NCBI GenBank assembly: GCA_009840005.1
Contig: VXOR01000055.1
Coordinates: forward strand, 1 to 64,000
Direction: 5' to 3'
Source of the DNA: Gemmatimonadota bacterium
Lineage (GTDB): Bacteria; Latescibacterota; UBA2968; UBA8231
DNA length: 64,000 bases
Of the stretch, positions 37,803-45,208 are shown one piece after another (within the stretch, counting starts at the first letter, position 1; every line of letters begins with the position of its first letter). The notes under the pieces were generated by a model that worked only from the letters and a program-made list of their open reading frames with translations, did no database searches and was not told where the DNA came from. A program made the translations under genes and the position numbers.

Positions 37803-38132
37803 TTAGAACCGCTTGGCGTCGGTGGAGGGGCTGTCTGTGGTGGAAGGCGTGTCGGACAGCAAGCGGTTAAAGGAGTCGAGACGGGTATCAGTGCGGTTGA
37901 GCAGCGCGTCCTTGTGTTGGCGAGCGCGGAGCACTTCCTCGGCGATATTGAGCGCGGCTAAGATGGCGATATCGAGCGGCCCCCGGTTCTTGATCGTCGC
38001 GGCAATCTGCTGCATCTTCTCGTCGAGATAGGCTGCGGTGTGCCGAACGTACTCGGGATCTTGATCGTCGCTGTTGACGAGATGATAGATCTGATTGTAG
38101 ATGCGGACAGTGACTGGCTGTGATTGCGACAT
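37803..38132 (-). CDS. zapA: cell division protein ZapA
   Basis: 109 residues. The N-terminal VTVRIYNQIYHLVNSDDQDPEYVRHTAAYLDEKM is the ZapA fold, followed by the long helix (IAILAALNIAEEVLRARQHKD) that forms the dimer coiled coil. ZapA cross-links FtsZ filaments at midcell. A good promoter lies 90 bases upstream. The C-terminal 30 residues are polar and likely disordered. Confidence 0.88.
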   Translation of the reverse strand: MSQSQPVTVRIYNQIYHLVNSDDQDPEYVRHTAAYLDEKMQQIAATIKNRGPLDIAILAALNIAEEVLRARQHKDALLNRTDTRLDSFNRLLSDTPSTTDSPSTDAKRF

Positions 38133-38443
38133 GAGATTTTGTGAGATAAAAAGTGGGGACTCCCGCGATCTCCCCTTGTCCCGGAAGCCCCCTCTTTTGC
38201 GCGCTAACCACGTGGTGACTAACCAATGTATTGGGGTTGAGAATGATTGTCAACAACATGTTGGATGTTTTTTACAAAAAATGAACCACTCGTTTGCAAA
38301 AACAAAGAAGGCGACAGGTGCGGAAATTTGACGGTCCGCAGCGTGCGTTCTTACTATTGAAGTGTCCCTACCAAGTTGACCAAAGTGCGCACTAGGCCCT
38401 CGGCAGGGCGAAGAAGGTGCGCGCTGCCGAGCAATGCCTAAAT
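38133..38443. other. 311-base divergent intergenic region
   Basis: It separates zapA from the lactate-type dehydrogenase gene. A strong minus-strand promoter is present (separate entry). There are short A/T runs (38266-38281) and a CAACATGTTG palindrome at 38252-38261 that could bind a regulator. I see no coding region or RNA gene; the frames that cross it have no family features. Confidence 0.5.
38225..38253 (-). promoter_or_regulatory. sigma70-type promoter for zapA
   Basis: On the minus strand TTGACA (38253-38248) is followed after 17 bases by TACATT (38230-38225). The -35 is perfect and the spacing ideal. Transcription should start near 38218 and lead into zapA. Confidence 0.75.
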
Positions 38444-41299
38444 ATGGATAGCAATACATTGGAAATGGCCTTGCAACAGGCCATTCAAGGCGAAGTGCGC
38501 TTTGACGCGGTTTCGCGGATGCTCTACCGCACCGACGCCAGCATCTACGAGATGGAGCCTTTGGGGCTGGTCGTGCCCAAAGACGAGGCCGATGTGGTCG
38601 CCGCAGTAAAAATCGCCGCTGAGCAGGGGGCGGCGGTCTTGCCACGAGGCGGCGGTACGAGTTTGGCGGGTCAGTCGGTGGGGGCGGCGGTCCATCTCGA
38701 TTTTTCCAAATACATGAACCGGATCTTGGAGTTCAGCCCGGACGAGCGCTGGGTCCGGGTCCAACCGGGTTTGGTGCTCGATGAACTCAATGCCTACTTG
38801 CAGCCCTACGGCCTGATTTTCGCGCCCGATGTTTCCACGAGTAGCAGGGCCAATATCGGCGGCATGATCGGCAACAATTCCTGCGGTGCGCACTCCATGA
38901 TATACGGCAAGACCATCGACCACGTTCTGGAGCTAAAGGTGGTGCTGGCCGACGGCTCGCAAGCGGTATCCGGGCCGCTAGACGACGAAGAATGCAAACG
39001 CCGTGCGGGCTTGGACAGCCTCGAAGGGCGCATTTACCGCGAAGTGCGCCGCATCGTCCGCGAGCGCGAAGCGCAGATCCGCACGGGCTTTCCCCAAGTG
39101 ATGCGCCGCGTTTCGGGCTACAATCTCGACGAGTTCATCGACGGTGCTCCCTTTGACCTGAGCAAGCTAGTCGTCGGCTCGGAGGGCACGCTCTGCGCGG
39201 TCGTCGAAGCGCGGTTGAACTTGGTGGAACTACCCGCGCACAAGGGCTTGGTGGCCGTCCACTTTCACGACTTGGGCGAGGCCATGGAGGCCAATCTGAC
39301 CGCGTTGGAGACCTCGCCAGTCGCCTGCGAGTTGATGGACAAAATTTTGCTCGACCAGACCAAGGACTCGCCCGAACACGCCCCGAGCCGCCGCCTTCTA
39401 CAAGACGACCCAGCCGCCCTGCTCGTGGTCGAGTACTACGCGGACTCGCCTGCCGAACTGGAGCGCAAGCTGGACGGGTTGGAGGAGCAGTTACGGGGGC
39501 GGGAGATGGGCTACGCTTGGGTGCGGGCCGTCGATCCGGCAGACCAACAGGCTATTTGGGGGATACGCAAGGCCGGGTTGGGGCTTTTGATGGGCATGAA
39601 GGGCGATCCCAAGCCTCAGCCTGGGGTGGAGGATACCAGCGTCCCGGTCGCCAAGTTGCCCGACTACATCCGCCGAGTGGTCGCGCTGATGGAGGAATTG
39701 GGGATTGAGGCCGAATACTACGGGCACGCGAGCGTCGGCCTGTTGCACATCCGGCCAATTTTCAGTCTCAAAGACCCCGAGGGCATAAAGCTCCTGCGCC
39801 AGATGGAGGAGCGGATGAGCGATATGGTGCTCGAGTACGGCGGAGCCATGTCGGGCGAGCACGGCGATGGCTTGGCGCGCAGCGAGTGGATCGCCAAGAT
39901 GTTTAGCCCGGAATTGGTCGAGGCCTTTGTCGAGGTCAAGGACGCCTTTGATCCACAGGGGATTATGAACCCCGGCAAGATCACCCGGCCTCCTCGGATG
40001 GACGAGAATTTGCGCTACCACGAGGATTATCAGACGCCCCAGGTGGAGACGTTTTTCAGCTTTAGCGAGGCAGGCGGCTTTCAGGAAGCCGTTGAAATGT
40101 GCTCTGGGGTGGGCCACTGTCGTAAAAAGCTGGTGGGTACGATGTGCCCTTCGTACATGGCGACCTTAGACGAGGAGCACACCACGCGCGGCCGGGCCAA
40201 TGCCTTGCGCGCCGCGCTCGCTGGTACGTTGCCCGACGGCCTGCACAGCCAAGAGGTGCACCGCGTGATGGACCTTTGCTTGGAGTGCAAAGCCTGCAAG
40301 GCCGAGTGCCCTTCGAGCGTGGATATGGCCAAGCTCAAGTACGAATTTCTCGCCCACTACCATCGCGAGCATGGCTATCCGCTGCGGTCGCGGCTCTTTG
40401 CCGACATAGCCCGCATTAGTCGCTTGGGATCGGCGTTGGCACCGTTGTCGAATTGGCTCGGTCGCAGTAGGCTTAACCGCTGGCTGTTGGATGCGTTTTT
40501 GGGTATTGACCGGCGGCGGCGACTGCCGGCCTTTGCCCGCCAGCCGTTTTCGCGCTGGTTCGCTGGGCGGCGTCCGGCTCGCGGTCGCAAAGGCCGCGTC
40601 GTGCTGTTCAACGACACCTTCGTCGAGTACAACGAACCGGCCATTGGCATGGCCGCGACGATCATCTTGGAACGCGCCGGGTACGAGGTCGTCTTGGTCG
40701 AAAACAAAGTCTGTTGCGGCCGGCCGTTCATATCCAAGGGCTTTCTCGACCGCGCCCGTGTCTTGGCACAGCGCAATGTGGAGACACTGGCACCTTGGGC
40801 CGAGGAAGGGGTGCCGATTATCGGCTTGGAGCCGAGTTGCGCGTCGGCGCTCAGCGACGATTATCTAGATTTGGTTGACGATCCGCAAAGTCGGCGCGTG
40901 GCCGAGCAGGTTGTCCTGCTCGAGGACTTTCTCGTCCGCGAGGCCCCGCTCGATTTGGAGTTTGCCCAGACCGCCCGTCATATTTTGGTACACGGCCACT
41001 GCCATCAAAAGGCCCTGACAGGCACGGCCGCGACCGTGGCCGTACTCAACATGCCGCCCCACTTTTGCGCCGAGGAAATCCCGTCGGGCTGCTGTGGCAT
41101 GGCCGGTAGCTTTGGTTACGAAAAGGAGCACTTTGAAATATCGCGTGCAGTAGGACAGGAGCGGCTCTTTGCCGTGCTAGAGGAAGCAGCAGAGGACGTG
41201 GAGATCGCGGCCGTAGGCACCTCGTGCCGCCACCAAATTGCCGATTTCACCGGACGTCGGGCGCGGCATTGGGCCGAAATTTTCGTCGAAGCACTTTAA
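38444..41299 (+). CDS. FAD-linked oxidase/Fe-S oxidoreductase fusion (D-lactate or glycolate dehydrogenase type)
   Basis: I prefer ATG 38444 (951 residues); the frame also allows GTG 38417. The N-terminal half is a FAD-binding type 4 domain (PRGGGTSLAGQSVGAAVHLD, NIGGMIGNNSCGAHSMIYG, VVGSEGTLCAVVEARL) and its FAD-linked C-terminal part (GEHGDGLAR). Then comes a ferredoxin-like pair of 4Fe-4S sites (MCSGVGHCRK...MCPSY; CLECKACKAECPSSVDM) and two CCG domains (VCCGRPFISKG; SGCCGMAGSFGYEKEH). This is the GlcD-GlcF-type fusion that oxidises D-2-hydroxyacids and passes electrons to the membrane chain. With larA downstream, D-lactate is the likely substrate, by inference. Confidence 0.88.
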   Translation: MDSNTLEMALQQAIQGEVRFDAVSRMLYRTDASIYEMEPLGLVVPKDEADVVAAVKIAAEQGAAVLPRGGGTSLAGQSVGAAVHLDFSKYMNRILEFSPDERWVRVQPGLVLDELNAYLQPYGLIFAPDVSTSSRANIGGMIGNNSCGAHSMIYGKTIDHVLELKVVLADGSQAVSGPLDDEECKRRAGLDSLEGRIYREVRRIVREREAQIRTGFPQVMRRVSGYNLDEFIDGAPFDLSKLVVGSEGTLCAVVEARLNLVELPAHKGLVAVHFHDLGEAMEANLTALETSPVACELMDKILLDQTKDSPEHAPSRRLLQDDPAALLVVEYYADSPAELERKLDGLEEQLRGREMGYAWVRAVDPADQQAIWGIRKAGLGLLMGMKGDPKPQPGVEDTSVPVAKLPDYIRRVVALMEELGIEAEYYGHASVGLLHIRPIFSLKDPEGIKLLRQMEERMSDMVLEYGGAMSGEHGDGLARSEWIAKMFSPELVEAFVEVKDAFDPQGIMNPGKITRPPRMDENLRYHEDYQTPQVETFFSFSEAGGFQEAVEMCSGVGHCRKKLVGTMCPSYMATLDEEHTTRGRANALRAALAGTLPDGLHSQEVHRVMDLCLECKACKAECPSSVDMAKLKYEFLAHYHREHGYPLRSRLFADIARISRLGSALAPLSNWLGRSRLNRWLLDAFLGIDRRRRLPAFARQPFSRWFAGRRPARGRKGRVVLFNDTFVEYNEPAIGMAATIILERAGYEVVLVENKVCCGRPFISKGFLDRARVLAQRNVETLAPWAEEGVPIIGLEPSCASALSDDYLDLVDDPQSRRVAEQVVLLEDFLVREAPLDLEFAQTARHILVHGHCHQKALTGTAATVAVLNMPPHFCAEEIPSGCCGMAGSFGYEKEHFEISRAVGQERLFAVLEEAAEDVEIAAVGTSCRHQIADFTGRRARHWAEIFVEAL

Positions 41300-41319
41300 C
41301 GCGAAGTGAAAGGAGTACG

Positions 41320-41844
41320 ATGGCATTTAACGTCAAGCAACGCGGTCGATTAACCTATTACTACGGCGGGGACCACCCAACCTTATCGGCCTTAGTGACT
41401 GAGGCATTGGACAACGGCGACTTGAAAATTTACTTCGCCGGCTTGACCGGCGGGCATTCGGCGCATGGGATTCTCGGCCGCGACGAGCTGGTGAGAATGA
41501 CGCCTTCCGTCGAGGTCGAGCTGGTCTTCCGCTGTTGGGAGAAGTGGCTGCAAGAAGCTGAGATTTGCGACTCGATTGACCAGATAGATTTCATCGAGGT
41601 ACACGCCTTCGGCGCTCAGCCCAAGGATGTCAACCCGCTGACTGATCCACAGCGCTTTCACGAGGAACAACAGCGCATTTATCAAGAATACGCCCAAGCC
41701 TATAGCAGCTTTTTCCGCGACTGTATGCCCGACACCGGGGTGCCGGCTCGTTTTACGGTGCATGTAGTTGATTTCCCGGACAAAGCTGCTTCTTATGAAT
41801 TTTACAGCGTGGGCTTGTATCAGCCAGCCCTGCACGGAGCTTGA
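41320..41844 (+). CDS. 174-residue protein of unknown function in the lactate-type operon
   Basis: AAAGGAG lies five bases before ATG 41320, so the longer frame from 41224 is rejected. The product begins MAFNVKQRGRLTYYYGGDHP and is acidic and aromatic, with no signal peptide, membrane segment or known motif I recognise. GLTGGHSAHGILGRDEL could be a loop near a ligand site. It is tightly linked to the dehydrogenase (20-base gap), the FmdB-like gene (three-base gap) and larA, so it probably works in the same pathway. Confidence 0.7.
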   Translation: MAFNVKQRGRLTYYYGGDHPTLSALVTEALDNGDLKIYFAGLTGGHSAHGILGRDELVRMTPSVEVELVFRCWEKWLQEAEICDSIDQIDFIEVHAFGAQPKDVNPLTDPQRFHEEQQRIYQEYAQAYSSFFRDCMPDTGVPARFTVHVVDFPDKAASYEFYSVGLYQPALHGA

Positions 41845-41847
41845 GCC

Positions 41848-42072
41848 ATGCCGATTTTTGAATACGCCTGCAAGGAGTGCGGCGCGGAATTCGACGCGCT
41901 CATACAAGGGGCGGCGACAGCCGCTTGCCCATCTTGTGAGAGCGCGGAGTTGGAGAAGAAGCTGTCGAGTTTTGCCGTTGCTGGTCGCGCTGCCAGCGAG
42001 CGCGAGCCAATAGGGCCGTGTGGTACCTGCGGCGACCCGCGCGGTGCTGGTGCCTGCGCCCTCGACAATTGA
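41848..42072 (+). CDS. FmdB-family zinc ribbon protein
   Basis: 74 residues beginning MPIFEYACKECGAEFDALIQ, with two Cys pairs (CKEC, then CPSC) that form a zinc ribbon, and a Cys-bearing tail (CGTCGDPRG). Proteins of this family are small regulators or accessory factors found near amidase, racemase and metabolic operons. The gene lies three bases after the unknown gene and nine before larA. A regulatory or metal-related role is inferred. Confidence 0.82.
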   Translation: MPIFEYACKECGAEFDALIQGAATAACPSCESAELEKKLSSFAVAGRAASEREPIGPCGTCGDPRGAGACALDN

Positions 42073-42081
42073 TGAGGCCCC

Positions 42082-43344
42082 ATGGCTGCGACGAAAATCG
42101 AGCTACCCTTTGGCGACTCTCAGTTGCAAGTTGACGTGCCCAGCGAGCGTTTGCTAGGCGTCGTTCTGCCCAAAGCAGAACGAGGTGGCGACGGTGAAGA
42201 GCGGGCGTTGGTGCGGGATGCGCTGGCCCGGCCCGTGGGCACGCCGGAATTGCGTGCATTGGTGCGGCCCGGCCAGCAGGTCGCGATTGTCGTTAGTGAC
42301 ATGACCCGGCCCTGCCCGACGGATCGTCTGTTGCCGCCGGTGCTGGAGGAACTTGCCGCAGCCAGCGTGCCGGATGCCGACGTAACCGTGGTTGTGGCCT
42401 TGGGGCTGCATCGAGCGCAGACCGAAGCCGAGTTGGCCGCCTTGGTGGGGCCGGCGGTTTATGATCGGGTGCGGGTAGTGAACCACGATCCGCAAGATGT
42501 GGTGCGGTTGGGAGTTACTTCTCGCGGTACGCCCGTGGAACTCTTCCGTCCCCTAGTGGAGGCCGATGTGCGGATTTGTTTGGGCAACTTGGAGTTCCAC
42601 TACTTCGCTGGCTTTTCGGGCGGGGCCAAGGCGATCTTGCCCGGCTGTGCCTCTCCTAGTGCCGTAGCGGCCAACCACGGCTTGATGGCCCGGCCCGGCG
42701 CAGAGACTGGGCGGCTTGAGGGCAACCCGGTGCGGGAAGATTTAGAAGAAGGGGCGGCCATGTTGGGGATTGATTTCATCCTCAATGCGATCGTCGACGA
42801 TCGCCACCGCATCGTCGCCGCCTTTGCCGGGCATGTACGAGAGGCTCACCGCAAAGGGTGCGAGCGAGTGGCCGAGCGTGGGGCCGTGCCGATCGTGCAA
42901 TGCGCTGACATCGTCCTCGTCAGCGCGGGCGGCTACCCGCTGGATGTCAATATGTACCAGGCGCAAAAGGCCCTCGACAACGCCGTGCATGCCGTGCGCG
43001 AGGGAGGCGTCATCGTCTGGGTGGCCGAATGCCGAGAGGGGCTGGGCAGCGCTACCTTTGCCGCTTGGTTGCAAGAGGCGGATTCGGCCGACGGGATTCT
43101 CTCGCGCATAGAGCGGGAATTCGTCTTGGGCGGGCACAAGGCCGCCGCCATTGCTTCGGTGCTGAAAAAAGCCCGCGTGCATTTGGTCTCGTCGCTGCCG
43201 GCCGAGGCCATCGGCCGCATCGGCTTAGTGCCTTTCGACGATTTAGGCCAAGCCCTAGCAGCCGCGCACGGGGTGGTCGGCTCCGAGGCCCAGATCTGGG
43301 CACTGCCCTATGGAGATTCGGTGTTGCCGCAGGCCGCGGCCTAG
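42082..43344 (+). CDS. larA: LarA-family nickel-pincer racemase
   Basis: 420 residues. All four key positions of lactate racemase are present at nearly the same numbers: H110 (ALGLHRAQTEAE), H173 (EFHYFAGFSGG), K183 (GGAKAILPG), which would carry the nickel-pincer cofactor, and H199 (AANHGL). SDMTRPCPT is the N-terminal substrate-site motif. It should racemise lactate or another 2-hydroxyacid. Cofactor genes larB, larC and larE are not in the window. Placed after a D-2-hydroxyacid dehydrogenase, it would let L-lactate be oxidised through the D form. Other LarA homologues use other hydroxyacids, so the substrate is not certain. Its stop codon overlaps the convergent stop at 43341 inside CTAG. 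Confidence 0.85.
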   Translation: MAATKIELPFGDSQLQVDVPSERLLGVVLPKAERGGDGEERALVRDALARPVGTPELRALVRPGQQVAIVVSDMTRPCPTDRLLPPVLEELAAASVPDADVTVVVALGLHRAQTEAELAALVGPAVYDRVRVVNHDPQDVVRLGVTSRGTPVELFRPLVEADVRICLGNLEFHYFAGFSGGAKAILPGCASPSAVAANHGLMARPGAETGRLEGNPVREDLEEGAAMLGIDFILNAIVDDRHRIVAAFAGHVREAHRKGCERVAERGAVPIVQCADIVLVSAGGYPLDVNMYQAQKALDNAVHAVREGGVIVWVAECREGLGSATFAAWLQEADSADGILSRIEREFVLGGHKAAAIASVLKKARVHLVSSLPAEAIGRIGLVPFDDLGQALAAAHGVVGSEAQIWALPYGDSVLPQAAA

Positions 43345-44243
43345 GGTTTTTCGCTGGCAAACAAATCGAGTTGCTCAATCTCCTCGTCGTCAAATCCCCC
43401 CAACCCAATGCCGAGCAGACGCGTACCTAAGTCGTCGGCTTCTGTCTGTTCTAATAGCTCGCAGGCTGTCGTGAAGACTGATTGGGCGCGATCGGTAAAA
43501 GTGGCCAAGCGCGATGTGCGCGTCGCGGTGCGAAAATCCGGGTAGCGCACCGTTAGGGTTACGTCGCGTGCTTGTAGCCCTCGACGCTGTAAGCGCCCGC
43601 AGAGCGCGGCGGCCAACTCGCGCAAGGTATCGCGCATTTCTTCACGGGTATAGAGCGGGGCGGCAAAAGAGGTTTCCTCGCGGATTTGGTCGAGCTGTTC
43701 GGCTGGGGCGACCGGGTCGTCGTCCCAACCTTGGGCGAGGTGCCAAAAGCTGCTACCCCGCTGGCCAAAGCGGCGCACGAGTTGGTTTAGCGGCACTTGG
43801 GCGAGCGCGCCGACGTACTCTATTTGCATGGCTGAGAACTGCTGGCGCGTAACGGCTCCCACGCCGGGAAGCTGGTCAATGGGCACGTCGGCGAGAAAAT
43901 TTCCTACCTGTTCGGGCAGCACGACCATTAGGCCATCGGGCCGCTGGCGTTCCATGGCCAGCCGCGCCAAGAACTTGCTGGGTGCCAACCCCACGGAAAC
44001 GCTCCAGCCTAGCTGCCGCTTGATATCGCTTTTGATCATTTTGGCGACGCGCATTCCAAAGGGGATGTCGAGCTTATTATCGGTGACGTCGAGAATAGCA
44101 TAGCCGTCGCCCCATTCGATCCAATCGGTATATTCGCGCAGGAGCGCGGCGAATTCGGCGCAAGTCTGAGTGCTGTGGTGTGGGCCGCTATCAAGCCCAA
44201 TGTGGACTATCTTGCGGCGTCCGCTGGCCCTAGCGGGACTCAT
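43341..44243 (-). CDS. Y-family DNA polymerase relative lacking catalytic motifs (DinB-like)
   Basis: 300 residues against about 350 for DinB. The start RRKIVHIGLDSG resembles the IIHxDMDAFF strand but has lost its first Asp. It then jumps to a region that normally follows some 60 residues later (FAALLREYTDWIEWGDGYAILDVTD). The SxDExYLDVT motif has no catalytic DE pair. From there the thumb and little finger look normal (SVSVGLAPSKFLARLAME, LPGVGAVTRQQF, ATRTSRLATFT), and the tail has QLDLF, a beta-clamp binding motif. So polymerase activity is unlikely, while DNA and clamp binding could remain. It overlaps ygfZ by 14 bases, in an operon with sbcCD. An ImuB-like accessory role or a decaying gene are both possible. 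Confidence 0.75.
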   Translation of the reverse strand: MSPARASGRRKIVHIGLDSGPHHSTQTCAEFAALLREYTDWIEWGDGYAILDVTDNKLDIPFGMRVAKMIKSDIKRQLGWSVSVGLAPSKFLARLAMERQRPDGLMVVLPEQVGNFLADVPIDQLPGVGAVTRQQFSAMQIEYVGALAQVPLNQLVRRFGQRGSSFWHLAQGWDDDPVAPAEQLDQIREETSFAAPLYTREEMRDTLRELAAALCGRLQRRGLQARDVTLTVRYPDFRTATRTSRLATFTDRAQSVFTTACELLEQTEADDLGTRLLGIGLGGFDDEEIEQLDLFASEKP

Positions 44244-45204
44244 GCAATAAAAAAGGCAGGGAAACCACGGTGGCCTGCGGTCCGCCCGCGTCTAATGCAG
44301 TGCCCTCGGCACAAGCGCTGCGCCGCACATAGGCGAGGGCAATCGGGCCGAGGCTGGGGGAGTGGACCGCAGAGGTGATGCGCCCTACTTCGCGCGCTCC
44401 GTCGCGCAGCGGTTGCCCCGTTGGCGGCAGTTCGGCGACGGAGAGTCGCAGCCCGACTAGATGCTGCTTGACTTTGTCGTAGGTGTCTAGGCGAGCGATG
44501 ACTTCTTGGCCGATATAGCAGCCTTTATCTAGATGGATAGCGCGACCAAGCCCTGCTTCCCAGGGGTTGTAATTTTGGATCAGCTCTCGCCCGAGCAGGG
44601 GAAGGCCCTGTTCGACGCGCAAAATCTCCCACGTCTTCGAGTCGATTGGACGAGCACCTGCGGTGGCAAGGCGCTGCCAAAGGTCCTTTACGGCGTCTGG
44701 CGGGCCGAAGGCGCGCAGCCCCGGCCCGGCCGTGCGCGCTAGCCACAGGTCGTCCGCGACCTGTGAGTCGAGCAGTTGGTGATCCTGAAATGTTGCCAGA
44801 TTTGCGTTCAATACACGAGTGACTAGCTGGGCGGCGTGCGGGCCGACGAGTTCGAACATGGCCGTCTCGTCGGTTTGGTCTGTCAATTCGAGGGCCTCGG
44901 TAAAGATAAAGCGGTCCAGCCAAGCAGGGATTGCGGCGCGCGAATCGGGACTCAGGATCAAGGCGGTGGCGTGCGGGCCGCGATAGCAAGTGGCGAGATC
45001 GAGGATTCTCGCTCGCTGTTCGATAAAGACCGTTTCAAGACCGTATCCTATTTGCAGATTGTGGAAGTCGTTGGAGGTCATGCGGTGCAGGAAGTCGAGG
45101 TGGTCGGCACCGCACATGTACAAGCGAAATGAGGCTTGCGCGTCGCGTAGGGCTGCGCTGGTGCGGGCGGCGTGATATTCGTCGTAATGGGCCATAATGG
45201 GCAA
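44230..45204 (-). CDS. ygfZ: YgfZ/GcvT-family folate-binding protein
   Basis: 324 residues. The family motif KGCYIGQEVIARLDTYDKVK, with its conserved Cys, is present near residue 228, and the N-terminal GcvT-like fold is visible (FRLYMCGADHLDFLHRMTSND). YgfZ uses tetrahydrofolate to support repair or assembly of certain Fe-S enzymes and affects tRNA modification. It sits four bases after sbcC and overlaps the polymerase-like gene by 14 bases. Confidence 0.85.
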   Translation of the reverse strand: MPIMAHYDEYHAARTSAALRDAQASFRLYMCGADHLDFLHRMTSNDFHNLQIGYGLETVFIEQRARILDLATCYRGPHATALILSPDSRAAIPAWLDRFIFTEALELTDQTDETAMFELVGPHAAQLVTRVLNANLATFQDHQLLDSQVADDLWLARTAGPGLRAFGPPDAVKDLWQRLATAGARPIDSKTWEILRVEQGLPLLGRELIQNYNPWEAGLGRAIHLDKGCYIGQEVIARLDTYDKVKQHLVGLRLSVAELPPTGQPLRDGAREVGRITSAVHSPSLGPIALAYVRRSACAEGTALDAGGPQATVVSLPFLLHESR

Positions 45205-45208
45205 GAAG

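Noticed and set aside
41224..41319. Upstream extension of the unknown gene at 41320
   Set aside because: It overlaps the end of the dehydrogenase gene in another frame, and a good ribosome binding site marks ATG 41320.
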